64,000 nt of DNA. It comes from Bugulina stolonifera (Eukaryota > Bryozoa > Gymnolaemata > Cheilostomatida > Bugulidae). Shown one piece after another: positions 32,001 through 47,000 of this stretch. The stretch lies in the NCBI GenBank assembly GCA_935421135.1, contig OW285187.1, positions 27,094,429 to 27,158,428 on the forward strand, given 5' to 3'. The translations under genes were made by a program, and so were the position numbers. Each line of letters starts with the position of its first letter. Position 1 is the first letter of the stretch. Below the pieces are notes generated by a model that was not told where the DNA came from, did no database searches, and saw only the letters and a program-made list of their open reading frames with translations.

Positions 32001-35000
32001 AGTGCTCTGCTTTCCAGATGCTCTTTTCCCACTGGCCGAGGCGCAGACATCAAGGGTGGGCAACTTCTCAGATGACAGCACCGCCTGGTACAAGAAGAAG
32101 ACAACTTAGAAACAAGAAAACGTCTTGCCTATCCATGAGACAGATCAATGTAGTGAGAGACATACTAGTATGGGCGTCATGTGACTAATACACAATACTT
32201 ACCCGTGAGAAATCATTGTAGAAGCTACGCGCCACTCCACTTCCCTCTCCAGGTTCATTCTTGAACTGAGCCTTAATCCTGTGAGCAGCTAGTGCAGGGG
32301 AGTAGGTGTTATAGTGGGCTCTCTTACTGTACTGGGCATTCAGTTGCTTGAAAGTATGTATGAGTAGGGGGCCCCTTTCCCTCTCCACCTGTATGTAGTA
32401 CATACTAGGGTATAGCACACAACTATTACAATATATAGATGGATACATGTATATAAATGCTGATAATACATTATTCTATTGCTAAGTTTGAGAGTGGATG
32501 AAACAGTCCTGCAGCTGTTGCAGCCTTACTATTGTCTATACAATACACACTAACACATTATATACATGTATAATTATCATTGGTACATATACATGTACAT
32601 GTAGGTGGAGTACAACTTATAGTATGGTTGTTTGCGTAATGATAATTGGCAAGTATAAACTGTAAGTACAAGAATCTAAGAAATGCAAGGACATGTAGAA
32701 TAGAACTATTCACTGATACTATTATTGCCATGATTACAATACACAGAAATCACTGCATGACCTTAGCTCTAAACATGAACAGCAAACACAGAGCATCAAT
32801 GCAGGTATAGGACAACTCCTACCTCAATAGTCAGATCTCTTTGCTGGGAGTTCCTCAGTTTTTCCATTTCCCTCCTAAACTTGGTCTCTTTAACAGGAAA
32901 TCCACCGAGTTCATTAATAACTGAACCGGGTTCTACACCGACATCGTCACAGAATACGTGTCCAAACATCTGTACAGTTTGTCTCCATCTTCCAACCAGA
33001 TACTCATATGTTATTGACTCACCAAAGAATGTAGTCCTAGATTGAAGACAAACAGTACTCAGTGTCTTGTTAATAACAGCACGCCGATTTAGAGTCAGAA
33101 AATATAGCTACTTTTTGGTCATAAACTGACCATATACTCCATTCTACCTTTGGTTAGGTGTGGACTAACTAACCTGTTACCAGAAGAGTTGATGGTCTGC
33201 TCAGTGAGGGTCTCAGTCATAGATGTAGACTGATGAGCGCCTGCACTGTCTGCCAACACAGTCTGGTTGCTGACAATGACACTGGTAGGCTTACCACCAA
33301 CTGCCACAAGTCCCAAGACACTAGGATCATGTGCCCCTTGCACCAGAGGGGCTTTACCCAGTACATTACTGAAGGATGTGCTTGCCTTAGCAGACTCAGT
33401 CCTGGGGATACTCAGGTCAGCTGTAGTATGAAACACACACTTACTGGTTATCACGCATGCATCTAACAAGTATCAAGCTAATAATACCATGTATATGGAA
33501 CAATGAACACTACAGCAATTTACAGTCTTATAACAGACTATATTCAATAACAAAGCACACATGCATCAGTACATATACATATACATGCAGCTAGATAATA
33601 CAATACCAACTCAGCTCTGGTAATATTAGTCTTTATGTAAGATTATGGACAACACCCAATTAAATAGGAAGGATATGAGGAAAGAAGTAGTAGCAGATTA
33701 TACAATATTACCATACACCGTTATATATGATATAGAGAATATGTATATGGAATATAAAGTGAGGTCGATATAATGTACAGTATATACATGTACATACACA
33801 TATCCATACACATGTACAATGTACATACCTGGCTCATCTTGTGGAGGGTTGTCAGAGGTATATGTACCCATAGTGTCTAGACTAGGACTAGCTCTCATGT
33901 CCCTGCTGGTTACATGTCTACCTAGACCCATATGTATCGGTATTTCAGCAAATTTACTGTTCGAGTCCTACAATACAAGTTAGTATAGCTGTATACCATA
34001 TCCACCTCAATACAGTGGGCTACAGGGGTTATCCCACCCTCTTGCTATCCAACAACTATTGTAATATAGAAATAGTTCTCCGCATACACACTGTACCATT
34101 ATGATAAGGCTATTTCTTTGAAAGATGTAACACTAAAACTGTTCAACGTTTTCATACTAGATGTAGATCTGATTTGGTATCATAGTAAGTAAATCTTACC
34201 AAACTTTTATTGTAGGGCTGTTTGGAGATGCCAAACATTTCTTCGCGTCGAGCTAGAGGATGGAGTAGCTGTGGTCTCTCGGCGAGGGGCAGGGCCTGTG
34301 CCAGGGGTGTATGGATGGGATCTGGTGATACACAACCAAGGAATGTGGTAGACTCAGATCTGTGGAAGAATGGGTGACGATTTGATGAGCTGCTCAACTC
34401 TTCTGGAACAAAACTGTCGGCAGACATCTAAAAAAACATCAAACCCAGCGGGAACAGCTGATATCTATATTGTTAGTATAGAATAATCAAAGCGAGTTTT
34501 ATTTTAAAACGATCTAATTACAATGTATAATCAAACAGCACATTATTTATCCACAATCCTACATTGTATATGCCAAGAGCCACTATTTAGATTCGGCATT
34601 ATGCAGTGGGGACGCAGAACATACTTTGGAGTCGTCATCCTCCTGCTCAGGCCACGACTGTATTGATATCCTGTCATTAGTGATGAGTATTTCAGGCTCC
34701 TCTTCTTCTGTTGACTTCATATAGTAGATTATGGCATCAAACACATAGGCTACGTGTTTCAGAGCCATCACATCCAGACTGGGTATGCAGCCGGCATGCT
34801 CATCATTGTATGACCTCATCAGAGAGAGCATGTAGGAGAGGAAGCCTTGACGACCTGGTACAGAGTGTAGATGTGTACATACATGTACATGTATTATTCG
34901 TATAGCAGATATCAGCAGTGGAAAGGCAACAGAGGAACTGGTTATGTCTACCATTACTCCATGCTGGACATGATCAAAATAAGATTGAGAACTAAGTGTA

Positions 35001-38000
35001 CGTTACTGTATGTAACTATGTGTAATATAATAACACAGACAGACAGAGCTTACCGACAGCTGGAACACGAGTTCGTTTATTGCTCCAACCCTGGGAATTC
35101 CTACCAGCAGTGACTACTCTGCTGGCGACTGATAAGTCAGTCTGTCGCCCATAGCTCGGGTTCATCGGGTGGTTGGGACTGCTGGAGTCAGTGGAACTAA
35201 CAAGAGCCGTTCCAAACCGTAACTGAGCCTCAGTGGCGTCCATTACACCAATCATCCAGTTCCACGGCACACGCAGCTCATCTTCAACGTGCAGCTAAAT
35301 ATTGTAGATAGATGCAAGTCTTACTGTCAGTACATGTACATACAACACAGTACACCAGTACATGTACGGTACATATGGACACACTAGCACCATATGATAG
35401 CAATATAAGTGACAATATGACACTTTAGAACATGTGTTAGGATAGAAAGCAAAGAATATAAACCTGCAGTCGTTGCACATCCTTCTCTGTGTAGTCAAGA
35501 ACTCTGACTAAGTTGGGAGCTAAGGCTCTGTAGTCTCTGATAGTGTTCATCAAATCTGCAACCTAAAGGAATACAGACATCAACTGACCAAATGGAATAT
35601 GTGGTTTTTATAAACATCAACTTGCAGACCCGTCTCAACATCCAACCTTCAAGCACCAACTTTAATAAAATATAGAATATGCGAGCCTGATGGAAGTAAT
35701 GTATGCAAGTATATACATGTATGTACATTATAGAGACAATGATATTTACCTGTCTAATTATAATACCAAACGTTCTACTCAAGTTATTAGCTGTCGAAGT
35801 AGTAGTCTGCGAGTTTGCCGAGTCATCTGTTACTTGCTGGGATGCAGCGACAGCGGCAGCAGCTGATTGGACAGCAGTGTTAATAGCACCATTGAGAGCC
35901 ACAGCGTTGGAGCGCCTCAAGTTCACTGGATCAATGTAGATGAGACCACTAGAGGTAGGAGGGTTCGCAGCGGTACTGCCAGTAGCCGGCCTTGCACTTG
36001 AGGATGACGGTGCGGGAGGCTGACGTAACGCCCATCTCATAGACTGTGGTGTTTGGTGGGATCTATGGTTAACAGCACCTGGCTCTACAAAACCAAATTA
36101 TAATCCTAAAAGGGTTTACAAAAAGTATAATATACAGTAGCTACATACATGTAGGTGACTTTCCTGCACTGAACTGTGTACGAGTCTCAAATGAGTACAA
36201 ACATAGTCATACCTGTTGTCCTTCTCTCTAGCTGCTCAATGACCATGTTTGATTCATACTCCTGGTCACTATCCTGACCATCATCACTGTCCACCTCCTC
36301 ATCACTTAGACTAGAGTCTTCTTCAGAAAAGAAAGCTATCTGGTGCATACCTGCATATACAATGACATTCTCTATGATATCCCAGTAGTATATCACTGGT
36401 AGAACTTTGGTACTTATTGAAATGTGAACAGTGCACACTTCTGTTTAGTACACAGTCTAAGTGTTACTGAACTCAAGAAGCTATACACAAACATCGTCCA
36501 TTAGTAAACATGGTTATTGTTTCTAGCTACATAGATATCACTAGAGTAGATACTGACCATCAGATGACCCCATCTGAGTTGTGTTATTCCTACTAGTGAC
36601 CCCTTGACCTCCTTCTTCATAACCACCTGCTGAGTGGACACTACCTCCGGGTACACTCTCATTCTCAGAGTCAGACTCGGCTAGCAGGTCAAGGTCCATA
36701 TCACTCTCTCCCTCCGGTGGATCAGCAACTGTCATAAGCACAGCAAATCAGCAGATAAATACATGACGTCATTAGATAACACAATACCTGATGACTTAAA
36801 CATGAAACAGTCTAGTAGATCTTAACTACAGGCACATGCACACAGTAACTTGGCCACAATTATCCAATACAATTTTGGTAAGATACAAATTCCACAGGAA
36901 CGTTACAGTATAAATACAGTGACTATGGGGGCTGACCTACCAACGACAACCGATGATAGAACGAGGTAAAAAACACTCAAAGATAGTGACTAGGAGAGAG
37001 CGTATGTAAGGAACTCAATGAACAGGTAACAGAAAAGGTGCACCAGTACATAGTATTCACATATCTACATATAAACAAGATAAGACAACTCCTTACCATA
37101 TTCCTGTTCTGCTTCATGCTCCATCTCCATCTCAGCAGCCTCTGATAGAGGCATTTCACCTTCAGCAGCATTTGCCTGGCTTACAGCCTGTTAATGTAGT
37201 AAATACATTGTATACTTGAATCAAGAATAAACAGGATTATTATAAGTGTTAGATGTAATTAAGGCAGTGAATCTATATTTAGTATTAGCAGACAATGTTT
37301 GAAATAGGTATGCTATGGATAAATGTTACAATGACTAGCGCTGCAAAGAACCAACTAGCCACCAGGAAATGTTCTAGAATCTATATAGAGAAGAGACTAC
37401 ACTGTACAGGTCAACTGTACTGCAAACAGTAGCACATTGAAATTAGGTAGCAGTTAAAAGCATTGGACCCAAGCGTCATTTAATGAGAGAGTGAGTAGTA
37501 GGCATATACACCACAAACTCAAATCTAGAATATCACGTACATCTAGCATTACATCAGAGATGTTGCCAACTTCATCCTACAAATTCAATCAATCATTAAC
37601 AAACAAGCATACGTCAATCTGTATTTATTCTCATAACTGAAGAGCCTGCACAAAGTAAACTGCTAACTGCTAAATCACTGCTGAGTACCGAAGGAAATGT
37701 GGGGTAACAGTGCCAATAAATAAGTTTGAGATAATAGTAGAATAGCTCACTGGTTCGTACTGCTCCCTTGCCATGTTGTCCAGCTCCTCATCGTCATAGA
37801 GAGCGCTGCGATCAGCAATCTCACTCTGAATTGTGTTGTCCAGGTGCACATGGTGACCAGTGGTTTGACCGTCTGGTGGTCTCTGTGGTAAAGGGTCGGT
37901 TACGAATAGATCTTCGCTATCCTGCACCATCTGTAATCAACGAGGTAGCCATAAGAGAAGTACATGACACAAATACAAACAACACAACCATCTATCGGGG

Positions 38001-41000
38001 GTATTCATAACACACTTATTAATTACTCACCTCCAGGCTAGAAGAAGCTATCAAGGAGAACGCAGATGTTGGTTTGAGTACGCCCAGAGTGACAGGAAGT
38101 ACAATAGCGTTAGCAGCTTTACACAGTTCCTGTACAGCAATATGTATTACAGACTGGAAGACTCTCCTGCACTTGGTTAGTGTGGTGTTGTTAGTGCTAT
38201 AACAGCTACCACTACTGCTACAACATATACAAACATCAACATTGTACAGCAACATGTACAAGTAAAGTGGGATTGCTGATTAAAGTTCATACTTGGGACA
38301 GTATCCAGTTGTATAACCTAATCACAATTACTTCACTCCCAGTGATAAGTTCATTACTATTAATAATAGAATCTACAGAGACTATGGCTAGCAGGTAACT
38401 ATTTACTAGTAAACAGTGAGCTCTGTATGTATATAAACAGAGCAGATGAACTGACCTGCGGGGTACTCTGACTGTTTCAGAGCTAGACTCTGCACTCCTC
38501 ACCACATATATTCTCACAACAGATCGAACAAACCGACGGGTGACCAGGACAGCTTCCTGTTTACGTTTAGGTATCACAGTATTCTGCATCTCTCTAATCA
38601 CAGTAGTCAGCAGTGTGTCTAGCATCTGTATGTATGTACAAATCTTTACATAATGTGTGTATACAGGTTATACCTGCTCACAATATACCGCTGTGACTTA
38701 TTGGTGACATTATTGTATTTATAGACAGAATATATGGTAGTATTATAGACTGTACGTTACTAAGTTAGGCTTGACAACACAAATGGTTCATATACATGTA
38801 CAAGTATATGACTCCCATCTAAGTACAGTATACTTAGAATAATCAGTAGAATGAGTATGTCACACTCTAGTATACGCAGGTAATGTAATATCCATACATA
38901 CATCTTGGCTGCACTTGGACAGGAGGCAATGAGTGAACTTGTCTAGCAGATGTGTACCACTCTGAGATTGAAGGTAAGCTTGGTCATCAAACATATGATC
39001 ACTAAAACAACATTGGAACCTTATATACATGCATATTAAAATATATGTACATACATATATATGTATGTTGTGTATTGTCTTATGGACAGTTTGACCAACA
39101 AAACTGCACATTGGACAATCATGCCGAACATGAATTTTCGAATACACAGCTTTGGGATAAATAAAATTATTGCACTATATATAGAACCACAAGACATTGT
39201 TAGTACAACGGTTTGATCCACTATGCACGAGTTATTACACTACCTTGAGGTGTCGTCCAGTTCACCACTGTAACCAGTCAGCAGCATGTATTTAACAGCT
39301 GTCCAGTCACCTAGAATCCTCTCCAACGCTTTCTTTGCGAACTTTGGAGGTTCAAGGTCGTGTTCTGGCATCGCAGGGTCAGTCTCTGGGATGTTAGCAC
39401 TAGACTTCCTCACAACAGTAGAGCGTACGCGTCTGGTGAACTGTCTCTGCTCAAGGTGCTGTCGGCCAACCGTCTGCACCAGGAATAGCAGCACGTTCTC
39501 ACCTCTGTAACAGCCACAGGACGCAATAATCAGTATCATACCGTAATATACACGAGACTTGGCTATGGGATGGTAAAGAACATTGTACATACACAATAAA
39601 ACGATTCAGGTGCAGAGCGGGGCTATATGGTAACTGTGAACTGATCCACTCACCTGCTATTTGGCTGTTTCACCAAGTCTGTCTCACAGAGTAATTTGCT
39701 AAGGAGCTCATGTCTGGCTGTCTGATTGCCACCTATTAGTGCTTTACACTTGCACTTCTCCCAACAGTCACAGTAGGCAGTGGGTGAGGTGACCTTGAGC
39801 TTGCAGTTGTGACCTTTATGACAGACACGGGCACACTCTGAGCAGCAACAGAGGGAGCCGGTGAGACCACATGTCTTGCACTCATATATGTCCTGCAGAA
39901 ATAAAGAGAATCAGTCTGACAAACCAAGCTAGACGCTGCCTGCATTTATGGGAGCACAACTACCTATACAAGTTGGGAACATGTCATTGGGGAGTGGCAC
40001 CAACACCTCGCTGGACGCCAACATGAGGAAAAGAACATGGTAACAGCATAACAACAAATACAACCTGTGATTGATGTCAATGATTTACATGCAGTATAAG
40101 CTAACAGTTACTAGATAGCCGCACAGAACTACTTGTACATGGACATGTGGCATGCTTTCAAACATTCATAGCATTTAATCACCTGATTAATGTGCTGTGT
40201 GCCAGTCCATGTGAAGCTACACGTATCGTTACAGCAAAGCATCAGGAAGGGGTTATCATCTACGTTGGAGCCGGCAGGGTAGAGCATGTTCATAAAGGCA
40301 TCCTGATCCACTGCATTGTTAACGGTTGCACTCTGCTTAGCTATGTTAATGAGAACGGTGGCAGCATTGTACGCTCTTGTGCTCACTGCTTGCATGAATG
40401 GAGTCAGGCCGTCTGTATTCCTGCAAACATGTGTAACATGTAACATGCATGACAGTGATTCTAATGTACTTAAATCACTATCTACAAGTGTATATGCAAG
40501 TTGATGTAATAGCAACTTGATAGTATGTAGAATTAACTACAAATTGATCATAGAGAATAGTTTGAATGAAGAATGTAGCAGAACAACATGCATTTTCAAT
40601 ATTATATTAAATTAATGAGTAGACTAGTACATTACATACTTGGATGATAGGAGGGCCCCCAAGCAAGGTTCTATTAATGATGATTCGCACAGGATGTTGA
40701 GTATAGTAGCGGCATTGTTACGTCGCTCCTTGTCTGCGAGGACAACAGGAGACATACTCCACAAGGTGGGGGCAGGTGCGTTCTGTAGAGTGGTGTTACC
40801 AGCAGCTACAGCCCCCATCTCATGTATCAGTGACCAGGCAAAAGTGAAATCCTTATCCTGAGTTGGACCTCTCCGCATTATAGGGTGTAGCCTGTATAAC
40901 AGACATTGCACAATAATAGTATACATATCATGTAATACCGTATGCAGTGGCTTAGGGCATAACATCCGCTTTTAAACAGTTTCTGTCATCCAGATGACGC

Positions 41001-44000
41001 TCTTAGTACACAGAGTAACCTTGATTGCATGGCAGCACAATATTCAGGCAAGGATTGGTATTGTCATGGATGTTAGATTGAGTTCCTGACTACTCTATAT
41101 ACAAATCCTTTCATAAAAACTAACAATAAAACATTTTGGTTCTAAAACCTGAGTCAACTAGAGTTGTCCCAGTATTGAGTATAGCAGGCAGAGCAGCCCA
41201 ACTTTCATACTCACATGAGCTCGTCTCCCCTACTAGTAGCTGCACTGTAGGCATCTAAAGCTGCACCTAGGCTACTGGTGGTCACTTCATCAGTGTCCTT
41301 GTTAGTGGTTGGCGTACACATAGACGCACACAGGTGAAGGATATTCCTGCCTCCATCTGCCAGCTGGTCTACAATATCCTGCACTAGGTTACCACGCCGT
41401 ATGCCATTAGGTTCTTGGGTTATGTTAGATAGGATACTCTGTACGCCAGCCACATCACATCGTAGTATATGACGTATAATATCAGCACTCTAGAAATTAA
41501 TATGAGAATGACATAGAAGCTCATTAAAACATAATATTGATTAGACAAGTTAATGATAAGTAGATCATAATACATTCTGCCAAACACATCATTATACCCG
41601 ATCTATTAGACTTTGGTGTATGCATGAAGCACATGTATTTACCAGCCTCAACATTAATGTATTAATTACTTGCAACAGCATAACATAATTAGTTACAGCG
41701 TCTTTATGTCCAATGTATACAATATAAAGGATTATAGGACAACATATTCATTGGAAATAATGATTTTATACATTCATTATTCAGTTCAAAATATTACTTT
41801 GCTCCAAGGAGTTAACCCAAGGTCCTTCTAATACCCAACAAAATAATATGAAAGTACACACTGTATATCACAGCCCTGTCCATGCTCTGTAACATGTACA
41901 TGCACATGTATAATAACAATACATTACATTATGGTTCAGTGCCTGACCTTGAAAGCCAAGGCTATGATGGAAACTTTATTTTTAGTGGCCGGTCCATTCA
42001 CAACTGCTAGAGATTCGCTATGAGCGGCGACACTCTGCACAGGAAGTAGCTCAAACCAGCGAGGATCAGTGAACGTATGAGTAGAGTTACGCAGCAGTGG
42101 ATAAAGAGTATTGTTGCCATCTTGTAACATGGTAATACCACCGTCACTGAAAACAGAATAATTGCATATAACTACAAAGTTTATCAATATACATCTCAGT
42201 AATTATTTCCACAGCTAACAGGTGTCACATAACACACAAGAATACAATTATCACTGTATTAAACTAATGTAACATAGCAAGATTTCCCTACAACTTATAT
42301 CGCAGATAACCAGCCATAGATTCACACGTAACTGTGACCAAATATTGACAAGTCTATCGCTATTATACCCATCATACTACAATCCCACAATCCATCACAC
42401 TACTAGGGCATGCAACACATCTAATGGCTCTTACGAAGGTGTGTTGAAGGAATCAATGTTGATCTGATGTTTGAAGAGATTGATCTGTTTCTTGTTGATC
42501 ATAGCACTGTTGTTAGCTGGTATAATATTGGGCTCACTGAACTGGTTAGACGTCATGTCATATGTGACGTAGGACAGTGCATTACTAGTGTGGCTCTGTA
42601 CTACCAAGTGCAATTCTGCGAAATATGCAAATAAAAAATGAGATACACAGGCTATACACATATACAATGAGATACACAGGCTATACACAGATTGTACACT
42701 GTTCATTTCAATCAATCTGATAGAACCGACTCAATGACCTTGTACCAGGCCCTGACGGCTTTCAATTTATAAACCAATCAAATCAATAGCTGTCCTTCTG
42801 ATGAGACTATAAGATGCTTCAAAATCACCTGAAGATTGACTACATTGTGATTACACTTGCACTGCACTATAAACACAAGTAGTAGGTGACTATACATACA
42901 TGTAGAACTTACCACTCTCTAATACAGAGACAGATAAGACCTGACCCTGAGTATAGCAGACTTTCCTGGGAGTATTCTGGAATAGGTCTGGTAGTTTACT
43001 AGCAGTGGCTCCTCTTACAACCTGCAAATGTAAGCATACAACAGTCACATGACTGTCATGTATAGAGCTACAATGTAATATCCAACATACACTGTACATG
43101 CAGGTAGTACTCCCCAGATACTAAATAGCCCCACATCACATAAGCTATTGGTTTAACGCTTACCTGTAAGTCATCCTTCCTTAGCAGACGGACGTTATGC
43201 AAAGGGTCATCTACAGGGTCACTGGTGTTACTGAACTTGACAGCAGCAAATCCTCCATCTATCTTAATAACTCTGCCGACAGGGTTGGAAGCCTTCCCAT
43301 CCTCTATGATGATGCAGTCTTTAATGTTCCAGTCCTCCTCATCACACAGCCCTTTATCCAACTCTTTTATAGGTGTAGGCTGCCGCTTGCGCTCTACAGA
43401 ATACAGTCAATTTATAGTCAACCAACCAAGTGATGAAATGGAAACAACCTAAAGGTAAACAAATCGTGGCCGCCGATAGCTTGCACTCAAAAGTTACTGT
43501 CATGTACATTTAGACCGTCTGTGAAATCATATACTTACTAGCAGTAGCAGATCCTGGACTCACTAGAATTGGTCCACTCTGCTCACTGCAAGTGGAACTG
43601 GCTGGCGATGGTGGTGGAGGCATGTCAAAGTTTATGTCCGACGCTCTGGTAGATTTACTGTCTTTGCCATCCTGTTTAGTATCTCTGTAATATATTGTGG
43701 TGTAGAGTTAATATTACGAGAGTAAAAAAAAGCATGATGGACACATTAACAGCGTCTACACAACTAAAACAAGACATTTATGTTATCAGCTAGTAATATA
43801 AACAAAATATTTCAACAGGAACAGTCATCAATTCAGCAGCTATAGGATAGCTAGCAGTTAGATAACCTAACAAACAGCTGATACTAGTCACTTACCCAGG
43901 AACTGCTGGTTTTTTCTTCAGCTGAAACCTGCAGACATCAGACCAGCTCCAAGCAGAGGCCATCAGTTGACCAACCTTTGGCATACTGCCACTTATATTG

Positions 44001-47000
44001 AAGGCTACAGCACCATTGTGATAGAGTGGGTTAGATTTCATGCTAACCTACAATGTATTATTACAAACATGTAATCTATAAACTACATCACATCAAATCA
44101 TGCACTAAGACATTATACTACTATACTTGCTTATCCATATATCACACAGTACATGGTCATTTTGTCCTATTGTACATGTACATAAACTAATGCATCTGAA
44201 GCCACCACTTTTCACCACAATGTTATTAGGCCTAATCGCACGGGCTAGTCCACACACAGCATCTGGTTATCAGATCTGACTTGAGTGACCAATGATGATG
44301 TAAGACTGACCTGCTGACCAGTGACGATGTCACTGTATGTTGATTTATCCTTATCCTTGGACTTCTTACTCTTCTGAAGAGCCCGTTCTAAAATCTTTTT
44401 TCTAAGTGGTGTGGGTAGTACTCCCCTACAAATATGACTCACAATCTACATCGTATCTTAGTAAATAATAACACCTCTCCCAATCAAAGACAACATATTT
44501 ATAACCAGTAGAACAACTAGCACTAATGCAACATATACTGAAGACAGTGGATCACATTACTTCATCTAGTACAATACTGAAATCTATAATGGATAACAGA
44601 GGAAGTCGGTATAATCATTCTACAGAGTAGACCACACAAATGTAGCATGCATAAAACACTGGGTAGGTGACAGAATATCATAATGGGTGGATAAAAGCAT
44701 AGGAAACAAGTGCCCACTTACCACCAGTAGAGGGAGCCATTCTCTAACCACGCACATGTATACAGTGAGCTGGTGAACACATACTTAATGGAACTGTTCT
44801 CAAACTCGGGGAAATTAGTGGCTGGTAGCTCCAGTTTATTAGCAGCCAGAGCAAGCGTCTCGTCAGCCCAGACTGCCACCTACGCAGTAGAGTAAATCCA
44901 GATGATGTTGGATATAAGTGTGTATATATAGAGAAAGAAAGAGAGCAAGTTACAGCATTATTATAATATACCAGACTAAACTAGTACAAAACTGGTTTGA
45001 GCAGGTACAAAATACATGTTCCATAAATTGTATACAAGACTAGTTATACTACATTATGTTCTGCTTTGATTTAGTACGACACCTCATGTAGAGTAGGACT
45101 AATGGTAATCTATGCCGCTGGCCCCTACCTTCGAAGATTCCGTCCAAACTGAAGCTCTGACTAGACTGGAGGATATACCCACCACCTTCTCATTACTGAG
45201 TAACAGAGGTAGAGTCTTGGGGTGATGAATCTCCGGGTTCTGAACAACAAACAAAATAAAGGGTGTTCTACCTAAACTACATTGTGACACAACGGTATGA
45301 AGCTTTTAGCAGTTAGCAGTAACTGTGGGTATTATTCTGGTTTGGTTACAATAATAATTAATTACTTTAATATGTGTGACATGTGTATATGACATTATTC
45401 TATTATTCACTTCAGTGGTATGCAATTAATATCCATGATGCATAGTTGTTATAAAACAAATCACCATACCTTATGAATGTTATACACATGTATTAATAAA
45501 CATAAACATCTACCCACCTCTGTGGAAATATAAGGCTCTTGTTCAGACCACTTCCACTGATATAGTTTACCATGGCTGTCCAGAACTAATAGCTCTGAAT
45601 ACATTGCAGATATTTGGCAATATGTTGCTCCACTTTCCTGTATACGAGTGTATATATGTATAAAGTAAAGGAATAAATACAAAGCAGGTACATTTAAACA
45701 CTATATCACGAGAACATCCGTGCAATATGGCGATGGCTATAGAAATACACCAGAAACAAAAGTATGTGTAAACATTTATATGCATGGGTAGTATATCAGC
45801 AATCATGAAATATAACTTGCCGGCATAGTCATGAATTGCAAATGTTCTCCAAAACCCAAAGCATTCTGTGTATTATTGCTACTAGGGGGTGCTTTAGGCG
45901 GTTTTTCCGCTGTAGTCGCCTGTGTCCCAGTGTTAGTAGTGCGAGCGGATTTTGTGTCAGATTTTCTGGTGGCAACCGGCTCACCAGAGCTATTTCTCAT
46001 CAAATTGAAACACTGCAAATATCAAATACATCAATATACTGTAGTATTGTAACATCATAGTACATAAATATGGTATCATAGTATCAGACGCTCAAGAAAA
46101 ATTAATTCTATAAAAACATTTTGAACTAAAATTCGTACTGAAATAGCAAGTTCATCGGCCTGGGAGAGATGATAGCATTAGATTCATGAATGAACACTCG
46201 TACCCTTTCAACAGAGGAGCGGATGTCAGCTCCTTCCTCCCGCAGTGCTGAGTCTAGCCACCTTCTTTCTCTTAGTCTAAGGAATGATGACTCTCTATCA
46301 CCCCGTAGTGTCTCGTCTTCTACCGCTGCAGCTGCGTTGGCTAGAGCAGCTCTACCTGTACATGAATGATAGAGATGATCATGTCTATTGTTGAGAAGGA
46401 TTACTATCATTGTCTTGCAATGTAAGAGTAAGCGGATAATGTGGTAGTAGAAGACATATACCACACATATACAGCAAATGCTGATGAGCACTGTGTTAAA
46501 TCTTCTAATTTCTACATAGGCGCTTTCAATCTTTGCTCGGGGATCTATGATAGGTGCTCAAATTTTACTTCATGATCCCGCAACACAGTCTCGTACTACA
46601 GACAGTCAAACCATCAACACAAAATTGAACTTGGCTTGATAAAACACAGAGTTTGAGCAGAGCTAGGGGTAGTCTCAGTACAGTCTTGTGAGCTGCCCAC
46701 ATACCAATATCGGTGCGAGCTATTAATAGCCTGTGGGATGGTTTAGGATGCACTGTTAAACACAGATGTTATTAGTGCAGGCTGTATACTAGTTTGAACA
46801 ATCAAAATACGTGATACACACACATTATAAGTAACTGAAAAGCAATACGATGCAGAAGAATAAGGCTTACTAGCTGCTGCAGAAGACACAGCTTGGGATT
46901 GTCTGGCAGTGACACGTGATCTAAGTGGATGATGGTGGTAGGACACGAGATCGCCATCTAATAGAGCCTCGGCTGCGTCCATCAGTACAGAACTGTGGTC

